From Blasia pusilla (taxonomy: Eukaryota > Marchantiophyta > Marchantiopsida > Blasiales), in assembly GCA_050084515.1 (NCBI GenBank), contig CM114272.1, positions 36,394,001 to 36,458,000 of the forward strand: 64,000 nucleotides of DNA, written 5' to 3'. Both the position numbers and the translations under genes were made by a program. A model generated the notes under the pieces. That model did not search any database, was not told the DNA's origin, and worked only from the letters and a program-made list of their open reading frames with translations. Below, in pieces: positions 1-10,865 of the stretch. How positions within the stretch are numbered: position 1 is the stretch's first letter; each line of letters opens with the position of its first letter.

Positions 1-1924
1 TTCGTCACCATCCAAAGACATCGTTAAAGTGTGTAAGTACAGCCGCAGATACCACGGAACCATTTGGAAGATGGTCACAACTTGGCCATCAGTCATAGAA
101 GAGCTGTGTGCTGAAGTCTCACCAATCGGTTCCTCCTCCACTGACCTCTTCATATAGCTGTGCATGAACTGAGTCTCTTCTAACTTGTAGTTATAATTTT
201 TTTTCAGCTCAATCACAATCGACCCTTTCTGATTACCACTCCCTGCAAGAAACCTAGCGACCCGAAAGGGTCCTCGGAGGCTTGACCAGTGCACTCTCTC
301 TTTCCATAGCATTCCAAGATTCAAAGTCCGTGCCATACTATTCTCCGATAGCACATAATCCAGCACCAAAGATGAACTTCGTGCTGCATCTCCATGCGTA
401 CCAGGTTCCACAAAGATTCGATCTGGGTAGGGGCTCAAATGAAATACCGAATTCTCCACTAAATCAACGTGTCCGTCTGCACCTTTCATTGTTCCTAGAT
501 CTTTGACAGAACGATCCCCTGGCAACTGTGCCTTACCCCTACTATTATCAAGAGCCTTGACTCTCTCCACAAGAGAACCTTCCAGCTCCAAAAACACGTG
601 ACTGGATTTCGCAAGAGGGCAACTCCCCTCCAGTTTCTGTCCGAATATTGATGATAGAGACCAATGTGGCAACTCCTTCTTACCAAAATCTCCCTCCTTT
701 GTTTGTCCCGGCTGCAAGACCAGAGTAAGGGTCTGCTCTAACACTGTGCCATCCTTGCTCTGAATGGTAGCACCCTGCACTCCAAACTCGTCTGAGCGAA
801 CGCGCACTCTCAGTGAGTGATAGTGTCCCTTGTATATACTAGGTCTATCCAGAAGAGTCGTAAGACCTGCCTTGTCTCTGCAAGGTAGAAGCTTCAGCCA
901 AGGTGTCAAATTTTCTGTGCAGACAGCCTCTCGAGGAAGAGCCCCATATCTCACAAATCCAGAGCCCACCTTCTTGACCTTCTTCGGCAGGTCAGGAATC
1001 TCCTGACCATACCCAGCACGGCTGCTGGACAGAGATCCGAATGTGAAATCAGGTGCAGCAATTGTGGCAGGCGATTCTAAGAAATTAATCGAGGCACAAA
1101 AAAGCCCAGATAGGGCATGTGTTAAATTCCGCCAGGTGGGGTCAACTTGGTGGGAGGGCACACCGAACTCCGCCCACAGCTCGACACCGGAAGGTTTCAC
1201 ATTGGAGCTTGCAATTGGGTCCCGTGCTCCCCACCGCTCATAGTTCCATCTTCCCTGTGTAAACGAGAGTTCCATCTCCTTTATGTGGAACTTTCGCACC
1301 TGCAAGAAGCCACATCCACATGGATCCCCATGCTAAAAAATATGACGACACTCTGGAATATTATCGACAACATGAATATTCCTATTCTGTCCACTCACAC
1401 TGGCAGTTTTGAAAGCAAGAAAACATCTTCAAAAATGTGATGAACCACACACAATTCCCACATTCGTACAGTTCATCACAATTCAAACTGGGAGAAATCG
1501 GAGGATATGATTCCAAAGCGCGCGCAGTCTCCCCTCTCGCCTCACTGCAAGCACCTAACGTCTGCACCTTCCTCGCTAACAATCCCACAGTTCTTACAAC
1601 GATCTCCTATCGCCTCCGACTTCAACGACTCCTCTGTCCGATCGCCCTCTGGTCCGATCTCTGCAAGGGCAGCTCAGGACTCACCAGTTGGGATATCGCC
1701 TTCGGAAACAGGTGATGGTGCGCCGCAGCGCCCACGCTGCGAATCCTGTTCTTGAAATAGAAGTGAGACAAGATCTTCCCATCGGACAGCGGCCGAATCA
1801 GCAGGTCCTCTGAAAACTCCTCACCCGCAAACGCATCACCACAACTTCCTCCAATTGCGCACACCACCACCGCCACACACAGAAAGGAGACCACAGACCT
1901 GAACCCCGACCCTCCTCCTCCCAT
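1..1924 (-). CDS. PIGT: GPI transamidase subunit PIG-T (Gpi16), partial, two exons seen
   Basis: PIG-T is a subunit of the ER-membrane GPI transamidase, which attaches GPI anchors to proteins. Exon 1 (1924 to 1685, 80 codons) starts at MGGGGSGF, has a signal-peptide-like hydrophobic stretch (about residues 11-27), then EEFSEDLLIRPL and HHHLFPKAISQL, hallmarks of plant PIG-T. The intron 1684-1300 has a GTGAGT donor and TTGCAG acceptor, phase 0. Exon 2 (1299 to 1) is one open stretch of 433 codons with RKFHIKEMELSFTQGRWNYE, LSGLFCASINFLES, PREAVCTENLTPWLKLLPCRD and VPWYLRLYLHTL. The start at 1924 is preferred over an in-frame ATG at 1996 because it places the signal peptide at the N-terminus. 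The C-terminal part with the membrane anchor, roughly 140 residues judging from relatives, lies beyond the left edge. No frame break was seen, so the gene looks functional. Confidence 0.93.
1300..1684 (-). other. Intron 1 of PIG-T
   Basis: On the minus strand the sequence after CAACTG reads GTGAGTCC (donor), and the sequence before GTGCGAAAG reads CTTCTTGCAG (acceptor). Joining the exons restores the conserved QLV-RKF-IKEMELS reading of the family with no frame change. The 385 bases between contain stops in the PIG-T frame. Confidence 0.88.
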
Positions 1925-1951
1925 CGAGGCCGCTCGCACAATCCGTCCGCA

Positions 1952-2178
1952 GCTCTGCTCGCACTCCCGTTCTCTCACCATTGTCATGCTCCACATTCAT
2001 TCTCCTCCTGTCCCATGGCTGCCCGGTCGCCGCAAGAATCGAGCCCCTCCCTGCGCACTCCACTACGCTCTCCTGTGCTGGACAGAACAGGAAGAAGCTC
2101 TGCTCGCGCTTCCGTTCTCGCCCCATTTCCGCCCTCCACATCCGTTCTCATCCTCCATCTCCATGGCCGCCCGCACAC
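1952..2178. repeat. Diverged direct duplication in the PIG-T 5' region
   Basis: About 80 bases beginning GCTCTGCTCGCACTCCCGTT at 1952 recur at 2097 as GCTCTGCTCGCGCTTCCGTT. Both copies run on through TCCACAT-CGTTCTC to CCATGGC-GCCCG. The offset is about 145 bases and the copies are imperfect. The repeat lies just upstream of the inferred PIG-T start, in GC-rich, pyrimidine-rich DNA likely to be its 5' UTR or core promoter. No TATA box was identified. Confidence 0.7.
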
Positions 2179-2359
2179 CCAACGATCTGCAGAGATCGGG
2201 GTAGGCCTACTCTGTTCTTCACGACGCTCTCTTCTGCTGCGGCGAGGAGGAAGCAGAAGCGCTCGTCTGCTCAAGAGGATTCAGCGAAATTCGTCGCCGC
2301 CATTCGATTTGCTTCGCTGCCGCCAACACCTCACGAGAAATTGGTCCTTTGGCCGAAGT

Positions 2360-2585
2360 ATAAATAATTATTAAGTGCGCATTTTAACAAGTGTAGGGGT
2401 CTACGGAAGCGAAATTCGTCATAATAATTTAAAAAAAAAAACTATGAGGCCCTTTGTGGCAATCGGGACATCAAGAAAATGTTTCATACTGTAGAAAATA
2501 ATTTCATTATATAGGTAGCAAGAATAAAATTGTGTGCAACACAATTAGTCTTACACACCAGTGCATGGCACGGATTGTACACTAG
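2360..2585 (+). mobile_element. Candidate 3' terminus of a plus-strand Helitron
   Basis: The sequence GTGCATGGCAC (a GTGC/GCAC hairpin) near 2562-2572 is followed by GGATTGTACACTAG and then T. This is the hairpin-spacer-CTAG-T layout of Helitron 3' ends. Another small palindrome (AATTGTGT GCA ACACAATT) lies about 40 bases upstream. No 5' TC end could be fixed, so the left limit is arbitrary. It could be a short non-autonomous copy. Confidence 0.4.
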
Positions 2586-3299
2586 TGTGACCAAATGATA
2601 CCCATGTAGACAACATATTGCTCAAGTAAACATCAAGAATTGATGGAGATGCCTGCCGATGTACGGTTTATGCATGAGGCGGTAGAATAAAAAAGCACAG
2701 AGTGCATGCTAGCCAAATAGAAGATGATGAGGAAAAGAGTGTGTCGAAAAAAACTAGGGAAGGGAAGAAAGTAACGCGTAAACCCAATGGTGTGGATGCT
2801 ATAGAAATATAAACAAAGAGTACCTAGACACTCACATAAGTAAAACTTGATGGAATTCACTCTCTCAAAAATTGTGATACTGGGTTGTTATTTGCTAAGG
2901 AAGCCCGATGACTACTGTTTAGAACATGACTTATAATATCGTCAATTGTATAGTTAAGAAGCACAATGGTGCACAAAGAGCTTGAATCACATGGCGACCC
3001 ATAAGAGTAGTGGGAAGTACATATACACAAGTAAATTGACGAAAAAAAAAAATCTTCAATTCATGGTGCTATAAGTAGCTAGTACTTTACAACAATCCAA
3101 CCATGTTGGAACGATAATGCTGAATCGTAAAAGAAAAATATCTCATAAAAGTAGTAAGAGTAGTGCTGCACTTCAATACCCAACAACTTAGAGCAAGAAT
3201 CGATAACACATAAAAAAGCATTGTCGCAAAACTTTCTAAGTAGTTGCCCTCTCATGTGCAATCGATCGAACCCTAAACTACAAGACTAAGTCAATTTGT

Positions 3300-3755
3300 A
3301 CATGTGAATGAGTGACTAAATATGAGAGACCTCCTCAGCAATATATTTGTGTCCTTGGGGTAGTTGTCAACAATATACTTAGTCAAACTGAGAAGCCTAA
3401 TTGAGATACTATCAATATATTCTCATAGTTTGGCCACTGTACCGATGTGGTTCTGGTCTTCCTTGCCAATCTGTGTTAACACAATATGTAATGCATCGTA
3501 CTATGTCTCAGGTTTGCGAAGTTGAGCCTAAGAAGTCTCAATAGCGCGGGCAACAACATTAAATATATGAGGTGGTACACTTGGTAAGCGACTGGGCCTA
3601 ACATGATGACGTTTGGTTTGCTCTGCAAAACTCAGATGCTCAGTGAACTTGCCTCTTCTATCCTATTTTTGGATAGACGTATGAAGCTGCGTTATAGGGA
3701 TACGATAATTGCTGCTTGTGGAGTGTGCAACTCGCTTCTTCTTCTACACAAGATA
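3300..3755 (-). pseudogene. Unidentified coding relic inside Helitron 1
   Basis: On the minus strand one frame is coherent for roughly 150 codons, interrupted by about four stops that are all TAG or TGA. It reads through KKKRVAHSTSSNYRIP, FAEQTKRHHVRPSRLPSVPP, YDALHIVLTQIGKEDQNHIG and YIDSISIRLLSLTKYIVDNY. I do not recognise the family. The position downstream of the helicase, toward the 3' end, is where plant Helitrons often carry captured host exons, so a captured gene fragment is one reading. The basic start KKKR could be a nuclear signal. Coding character is inferred from the low stop density in AT-rich DNA. Confidence 0.45.
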
Positions 3756-4791
3756 AACAAGGATAGAATAAAGTAGTGATAAACAGTTGTATCCATTGCT
3801 ACAATATTAACATTGAATACGTACAAGGAAACAAGCTAAAGAATAAAAACACGTAGATACATATTTATCAACAATTAGGCAAAAGCAGGTATAGTATAAA
3901 TGTGCAATCCATTGATGTTCTGGAAAGCGATAGTGTGACATCAAGTGGATGTAAAAAACAAATGTTACATGCATCAACAGATACACCTAATGTGTTGAGA
4001 CTGTTGAAAATATGTATCAAACAATATGTGTATAAGGTGTTCCAACAAAGCCAAACTATAAAGCGTTGGTGTGTTGTTCATAGTTGTACTAGAATGAGAA
4101 CATCAGAGTAGAGTGGCTAATATGCTAATTTGGCACAAAATGAAGTTGACAAAAATCCACATCTGTACAATATTTCTGATTCATAATACACTGTTCAGTG
4201 TGCTTGACTTAATGACATGTTCAAAATCAATATTGCATGTAGTGTAGCTAGTAGTGGTTTGGTTTGCATGGGTCTTGTTGGATTCTCAACATCCACTTCT
4301 CTCAGTATCATTAATCTGATCGGCCCCCTTACGAGAGGAGAAACCTAGATTGATGGTTCCGACTTAGACGTCGAAGGAGTTATAGTAATATGACGTAGGT
4401 GGTTTATGGAGTAGCGTAACTAGGATTATCTAATCCAAATTTTTTTAATAAATAGAAACGAAGAAAAATAGGTAAAAAATCCTAGTTTCCCGAGTAGTGA
4501 AATAGTCGGGAGCTGCAACAGTAGCGCATTCTCGTATGTTGAGTTATCTCCATGTTCAAGTTCCATCAAAGCTCTTCTGTGAGCGCACAAACGGACTGGG
4601 CCACTTTGTATCTCCAAGATTTTTAATATATTTAAGTGATTTTGTCACATTTTGTTTTCTCACAACTCCATGTTCATAATAGCAACACATTTAGTATTCA
4701 CAAAGAAAATATGAACATCACTTAGTAAGAAGTAATTGGTAGCAACGTATAATAAAACACAATTGAAAGACCTTGTGGGAGGAGTTATACC

Positions 4792-5313
4792 TCAGATGTA
4801 ATGAGTTATGCACATTTTTTCTTGTTGGGGGACTCTAGGGGTGGAGGTCCATGGTAGAGATACTGGTTGTTTGAAAGTGTACAAAACTAGATCTATTACC
4901 ACAAGTTCCCGCAAAGTTGAGCCCTGTAGTCGGATTATGGATAGCATCTGCAATGTTGTATTGCTTAGCATTGGGTGTCTCAGATATAGTTCCATCTTTT
5001 TCTGGGCACTCTTGAGGCAAGCAAGAAAGTGAGATGTCTTCGTTGAAGTCACATCCACAAGCATATCGATAGATAGCTTCATGATCACCCGTAATTCTTG
5101 GAATTGATGGGGTTTTACACCAGCGATGGGCCGTATGAAGTGAGTAGCTGCTTGCTCCCTTGTCAACTCCAACTCTTTGAAAGGGACCCCTTTATGCACG
5201 ATAACTTCTTTTTGAATACCTGGGTGCATACAGACAACAGTCAAACACAAGTAAATAGTATTCAACAAGTAAAGATCAAATGCACATAGTTTGTAGCAAG
5301 AGAATAGCTGCAA
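4792..5313 (-). pseudogene. Unidentified open frame in Helitron 1 (173 codons)
   Basis: This is an open minus-strand frame of 173 codons in AT-rich DNA. The middle part (HPGIQKEVIVHKGVPFKELE, IRPIAGVKPHQFQELRVIMK) looks protein-like; the first 30 residues look like translated intron or spacer. Its left end adjoins a splice-donor-like GAG/GTATAA on the minus strand (near 4790), so it may be one exon. I see no known domain. Likely either an accessory Helitron protein or a captured host exon; I cannot decide. Confidence 0.35.
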
Positions 5314-5599
5314 TAAAAGTACTTGTTGCTGATGGCTATTTTTTTAATTCCGTGAAAGGGTGTGCCCAAGACTTCCTCTAATCAATGAGTCAGCTCGAAA
5401 TTTTGCCTCCATAGAAAGACTGATCTAGACTTAGGCTATTAGCATACCTCAATAGTGGATCAATTGGAGGAATTATCTGAGGACGGCTCTCGTTAGGTCA
5501 CTTGGGCGTGTCATTCAATATCATCTTGACAATGGCAAAGTCTACGTACGACTTTGGTACTTGGCAACAACATAGTCAACGGTAGAAACAAGAGTGTGG

Positions 5600-5848
5600 A
5601 ATAAGGGTAAAGTAGTGTATGGCCAAAACTCGAGTATCTTGCTGATCTTGCTGTTCATTTCAAGGTGGTAAATCCTCTGGTACGCGTAGAGAATGTTGAT
5701 CATTAGGTAAGCTGCTATCGCTAGAAAATATTGCAGAGTGATGTAGAGGCACTACCCGAGATGTTAGCTTTCCAACAGCTGGAATTGGTGAGGCACATGC
5801 AGTAGGCTTCCTCCCACGACCCCTCGCTGATCCGTCCTTGATTGCCAT
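5600..5848 (-). pseudogene. Relic with an AT-hook-like motif, Helitron 1
   Basis: A minus-strand frame starts MAIKDGSARGRGRKP at 5848. RGRGRKP matches the core of an AT-hook, a short DNA minor-groove binding motif. The open part continues for 62 codons, and a neighbouring frame remains protein-like to about 5600 (EMNSKISKILEFWPYTTLPL). One AT-hook-like match is weak evidence. It could be an exon of the same captured or accessory gene as the frame at 4792-5313. Confidence 0.3.
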
Positions 5849-6179
5849 GCTAGATAAGGATATGAATTTTCAGCAATTAATAAATAAAGTGAATGGAAAA
5901 GAAATCATGCGTGAGTGAATATATCAAAATCTGATGGGCACAAGGGCCCAAGGATGCGATGTTGGGATGTACTTCTTACTCTGGAGAGCATAACATAGAT
6001 AAGAACATATGCAAAAGCTGACTTTATGACCAATAAACACCTTCCCTCAATAGTGAGGCCCTAACTTTCATGACGTGCAATTGCATAGCCAAGAACAATA
6101 GGAAATGTTTTTTTTATGATACTTCAAGTTTGGGCAATATCGTAATGTAGAGATGTTTTTCTTGTTATGCAAACAACTT

Positions 6180-7215
6180 TACTATTAGAGTGAAGCTTGA
6201 TGACAATGGTAGTAAGTTGGTGGATATCATGAATGCACTCAACAACAGTACCAAAAGCAATGTACCCATGTCAATGTCAATGTTTGAAGTTAACAAGACC
6301 TTGCAACCAATAGCAAGAAGTTGTAGGTGATGGAAATTGGTATCGCAAATCCACTGATGAAATTTTGGATCATTAGGTGCATCAATGGAGACATGGATAG
6401 GAAAAATTTCAGCATGGCCATAAAGTCTTCAAAGTGCAATCAAGTTAAATAGTTGGACATAAAACCGATGAGAACAAACAATCTGTGTATTTTCATCAAT
6501 CAGGTCAATTGCTTTGTCTTCTTTAACAAAGCACTGTTGTAAATGGGAGTCTATTAAAACCTAAGTTGGTTCTCAATGCCTCCCATAAGATAAGAAGCTC
6601 ATGATAGACGTGTCACTAGTATGTGTGATGGTTGTAGAGAGATGATACTTTTTCATAGTAACATAAAAAGGTGATGATGAAATGTGACAAAGTAGGCTGA
6701 GCCGAGATGACTTGTGATGAAAAATTGGAGGGAGCTGAGTGAGATCACCTACCAATACAAGGAGTTTTTCTGAGAATGAATCCAGGATTGGTCGTGATGA
6801 TACTTGATGCAATCTCATGGCAACAATTTGAAGTAGATGTGATGTAAGCATAGAACACTCATCTATAACTATAATTTATGCCTCCTTAAGTTGTGTATAT
6901 TGATTATAAAAGTGTGCATGAATTGTAAGTCTCTTTTAATCGGAATGGCAAAGTAGAGTGCATTGTAACAACATTGATGTGCAATCACACAACAACGATG
7001 TTTGTTGTCAGTCAACAATGAAGATACAAAAGCAGAAGTCCAATACAGAAAATGTATAAAAAAAGGTTTTCCTACACCCAAGGGGACCAAACAACATAAT
7101 TAGCCTAGATCCGAGGTCCTTTCTTTCATGAAATAGGTCCATCTTCTCTGCATTGAGTATATCAGTAGACATGGCAGAAGGTGTAGATAAGGAGCTCATA
7201 CTGTTAACATGGCGA
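6180..7215 (-). pseudogene. PIF1-type helicase domain of Helitron 1
   Basis: Helitron helicases unwind DNA during rolling-circle transposition. Minus-strand relics appear in order. Walker A is split by a frameshift near 7090 (LFGPLG in one frame, PLGVGKPFF in the other). Walker B reads IIVIDECSMLTSHLLQIV across 6885-6830. Next come KLLVLVGDLTQLPPI near 6760, and IGCKVLLTSNIDIDMG then ECIHDIHQLTTIVIKL near 6300-6190, the C-terminal helicase motifs. At least two frameshifts and several stops make it non-functional. The upstream Rep half is separated by a GC-rich block. Confidence 0.8.
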
Positions 7216-7472
7216 CGAATCAAAGGGCGCAACGCGGGCCCAACTTGTCCGCGATGCTGGCCCGACCAAAAAAAGGGTGCCAGGCGTGATGCGCACTAGC
7301 CGAGGAAGGGTGAAATACTTGGTGTGCACGGGCCCAAGTGCGGGCCGTGGGCAACGGCGACTCATGGAGCCCGCACCCCGGCCCGCATGGACATGTTCGT
7401 CCTCAAGACAAACATATGTCCACGGACACGGACAAGTTCGCGGACACGGACTTTGTCCGCCTACAACCTTGA
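7208..7472. other. GC-rich block replacing the catalytic part of Helitron 1 Rep
   Basis: About 265 bases of strongly GC-rich sequence sit between AT-rich Rep and helicase relics. The minus-strand Rep frame reads YELQGRGSL and then at about 7471 changes to unrelated, low-complexity residues. It contains repeated GGACACGGAC / GTCCGC words and a GGGCCC-rich section. In other Helitrons YELQGRGSL is followed by the HUH motif and then by hundreds of residues before the helicase, so this block marks a deletion with filler, or an insertion next to a deletion. Confidence 0.6.
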
Positions 7473-8858
7473 GACTACCTCTACCCTGTAACTCATATCG
7501 AATCAAGTAATTGATGATTCGGCCAAGAATCTGTGGGCCAGAGAGTATGTAGTTGTTGAAGAAAGTCTTTCACCTTGTATGGAATAACTTTGCGCACTCA
7601 ATTGTCGCATCTCTCCATGAATACTTTGGGTGTATTCTGTGGACCACTCGCTCAATATCCCAGACCTTTTGCCACCTAGTGTCAAATACCTCGTCAGTGG
7701 TAAGTGTTAGGAATAAATCAGGCATCCCTCACTTAGCTACCATAGCCTTCAAGTCCCTTAGGTGGCGGTAGTGCCAAGATGGACTGCCTGGCATCTAAGC
7801 ACTAAAGCTATACTTCGATAGTTGAGAATAAATATCCTTTTTCGATAAATCAGGACTTTTATGCCTTAACTATTCAAGCTCCTTGTTAAGGATGCATGTT
7901 CGACTTGAAGATGCAAGAGCTATGGATTGTCACAATTGGTACATGATGAGTACATATTGCTTATAAAGTGTAAATACACTAAAAAATTGTTTAACCCTGT
8001 TGCGCATATAGTCAATGAAGGACGAGTGACTTGTAAAATGTCCTCTCATGCAGGGAAATAGGAAGGGAAAAATTCGTGTCTTAATGCATTGGGTGAGATG
8101 CCATTGTGGTCATTGAGAAATTGATCTCTAGATTGGGTAGCATCTCTAAAAAATACACTATCGTTGAGAAAAATATAGTACGACTTACGCTTTTTCACTA
8201 GGAATGAATATTGAACATTCTGGAGAACGTTAAGTTCCACACTATATGGATCTGCTGCCATACTATGGGTAAGCTAGTCTTTCTTCTGTGATGCCTTGAG
8301 GATCACCTCAACAGAAGAAGAGGGGAGAATTACTAAGCCACATTTTGGGTCGGGTAGCTCAATCAACGACATGTACTGTAGATATAGTTTGTTCACCCAT
8401 AGGTTAACTAATAATACCTTCCTAACCTATCTATATATGAATTCAGAATTCATAGGAGTTACACTGCATGAATTCCAAGAAACTAATGGGCAATCAATGA
8501 GGGAGTCTACTTGAAAGAAACCCTTGTGAAACCCATTGTACTTGGCTTCTTTACCTATCCTAGAATCAACAAGAGAGAGCAACTGAAGGTGCAGTGGATT
8601 AACTTTCAATACATCTCGGATGTATGCAAGGATCATATACATATTACACTCAGTATTGCCATCCTCTTTTGCACAACGACAACAAACATAGAATGATCTA
8701 GGCCTTGGGATAATATACTTCAGCATGTATCCATTGCAGAGTGCAAATGGAGGATAGACATCTGAAGTAATTAGTGCCATTGATGAATGCACAACATGAT
8801 AAGCCACAAATCCACAATAGCCACAAAATTTCATCTGATTATTCAGGAATGAGCATTG
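7473..8858 (-). pseudogene. Rep/Helitron N domain of Helitron 1, downstream part
   Basis: Minus-strand frames in order are QCSFLNNQMKFCGYCGF, CCRCAKEDGNTECNMYMILA, MAADPYSVELNVLQNVQYSF, and then a long Rep stretch with RHLRDLKAMVAK, GMPDLFLTLTTDEVFDTRWQ, RDATIECAKLFHTR, FNNYILSGPQILGRIINYLI and YELQGRGSL. The last four are typical of Helitron Rep. The HUH site expected straight after GRGSL is missing. Stops (TGA, TAG) and frameshifts interrupt it. The upstream continuation lies beyond the gypsy element at 17618 onward, where the same frame (QCSFLNN) resumes. Confidence 0.78.
8834..8858. repeat. Left 25-base direct repeat flanking the gypsy element
   Basis: Bases 8834-8858 match 17618-17642 at 23 of 25 positions with no gap, and both copies abut the element ends TG...CA exactly. 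It behaves as a target site duplication but is far longer than the 4-6 bases usual for LTR retroelements. Confidence 0.75.
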
Positions 8859-9346
8859 TGTCACGTCTTTTAGGTTAGATCAGCGAGATCTAGTAGAGCG
8901 CCTTCGGAGATACTAGAGGATAGCCTCAAGAGGTCAAGGACGACCTGCTGAGGCCCCAGGTAGCCTGAGAAAGTAGATTTTCCCTTTGTTTCAGCTCATT
9001 TGGAGCCCTATAGATAAACTTACTATTTTGAGTAAGTTTCCATTTGGAATATAGCTAACTTTCCACTTTTGGAAGTGGACTTTGACCCGCTACAACAAGT
9101 CAAGAGCCAAGGAGGCGACTTGCAAGCATTGGTTACTGAGGAGAGAACTTGGGAGAAGGAAGGGAATATACCTCAAAGAGAGAGAGTTTGAGTGCTCATT
9201 CTCTCTTTGTTGAACCTCTTAGCGTGAGGTGGCGGAGCTATGGTCTTCCTTGTCTTGTGTGTGTAATCCAAGCCTCTCATTAGGAGAGTGGGTTTGGTTT
9301 GACATGAGAGAGAGTGCACACCATGGAGAGCTTAGTGTGGGATGTT
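8859..9346 (+). repeat. 5' LTR of the methyltransferase gypsy element (tail not recognised)
   Basis: It aligns with 16999-17472 over its whole length, for example GGAGATACTAGAGGA, GGCTCATTTGGAGCC-like words, TTGGAAGTGG, CTCATTAGGAGAGTG and GAGTGCACACCATGGAGAGC. Similarity to the 3' LTR and to the solo LTR stops at GATGTT (9346). The last 130 or so bases of the LTR are replaced by unrelated sequence, so the 5' LTR appears truncated or rearranged. Confidence 0.85.
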
Positions 9347-9889
9347 TACAGTTGAGGGTATGTCTTGTTGATGAGATGATAGGATAGTAGCTAATTTGCC
9401 ACACCACGTCGCTTGTTGCCGCAACACACGTCTCATTGAGAGGATGTAGATTGAGTGCCACCTATTTAGTTTGAGTGATTGAGTGATTACTTGCAAGGTT
9501 GAGAGTGATCATATGAGAGGGGCATGAGGGTCATCACAACATCCTTTCGGGACTTTGAGAGGCGAGGTTGTGGACCTGAGGGTAGCTCTAGAAGATTTAT
9601 GCGGAGTGGGGCAAGTTTTCAAGGGTCTCCACATGAGGGACTGCCTGGACCTCCTTCTATGTTGTCTTCAGACAAGGGGGAGAGTGTAGAGGAGTGTGTT
9701 AGTGATTCACCCACACACTGAGTGGTCCTACCAATTGGGCGTATGAGATGGACGATCGGAGTAGAGGACGACGTAGGTTTTTGGATGCTATAGGCAGTAT
9801 ATAGAGTTACACGGCTTTATTGCGGAGTTTAGGAGTTGGTGTGACTCACAACGGGCTAGGGACTCTAGAGAGTTCAACCCATTTACAAC

Positions 9890-10865
9890 ATAGAATGGAA
9901 TGTTCTAGCATATGGAGGGGGCGCCTATAGATGATTACCATGAGTTCTCTCACAGATATGCCTAGGTAATTGAGGCATGGCAACTCTACTATGACCCACA
10001 TTATGTGTTATGGACTGAGTCATTTCCCAATGAGGAGAAGGATTCAAGAGAGGCTTCTTCCTCTTACACCAGTGATGTTTTAGGAGGGGTTACTCGCATT
10101 GGAGCAGTTGCACCGTCTAGTCGGATTCGTCTAGGCGGAGCATCCACCACTCCTAGAGGCGCTCGGGCAAGATTTCACGTGAGGCCTACACTCGCTTGCG
10201 CTCGTAGATTAACGTCACTAAGGGGTGACGAAGTCCCATGCTATCTTGTCAAGGTACGTGATGCTAGACCGAACCTTGCAGGCAATAAAGCAGGAGGGAG
10301 TGCTTCTTATGAGCACCTCACCCACATTGAGAGATGTTTTTAGGATCGCCAAGAACATTGAGTGCAACATGGCGGAGGAGAGCATAGCCACCATAAGTTC
10401 TAGGCGAGAGCAATCACGATTGCCTACATCACTAGTGGAGCAATGTAGATTTTGAGATAGATCTGTGGTACCACGAGCTCAAGGGAGGTACCGAGAGGCC
10501 ATGCCACATAGACCTGCGCCTTCATATGCGGCTCAACAGTAGCCGCCTACAATTATTTGTTGGGCATGTGGTGAAGCCCATCACCAACACGATTGCACTC
10601 GTCAGGGTCATGGATACGTGCCTCAACATGGAGGAGATGATGTTGCACCAGGAAGTTATCAATGTGACTATTGTCAGAGGTACGGTTAGACACGCGCTAG
10701 GTGTTTCAGCTTACACCTTGATTTACGTCCGGACCGAGGGCCAGAGAGGGCACCAGAGCGAGTTGCCGATCGGGGTGGCCCTAGAAGTCGTGCAAGAGGT
10801 GATCATGTTGGGGGACGAGGAGTTGGAGTTGCCCGAGGGGATGGTGGAGTTGCACGTATAGGAGA
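9890..10865 (+). pseudogene. gag relic with zinc knuckle (gypsy 1)
   Basis: Broken plus-strand frames. DDYHEFSHRYA then VIEAW near 9930-9980 resembles the retrotransposon gag helix region, separated by a TAG. LDRTLQAIKQEGVLLMS at about 10270 and FRIAKNIECNMAEESIA at about 10340 continue it in another frame. A zinc-knuckle-like CWACGEAHHQHDC lies at 10562-10600; it is one residue shorter than the canonical CX2CX4HX4C. Gag would package the element RNA. The 600 or so bases up to the protease (10.87-11.5 kb) hold several competing open frames that I could not assign. Confidence 0.6.

Noticed and set aside
1981-2374. Long overlapping frames on both strands upstream of PIG-T
   Set aside because: They are produced by GC-rich and duplicated DNA; no family resemblance, and they lie in the likely 5' UTR or promoter.
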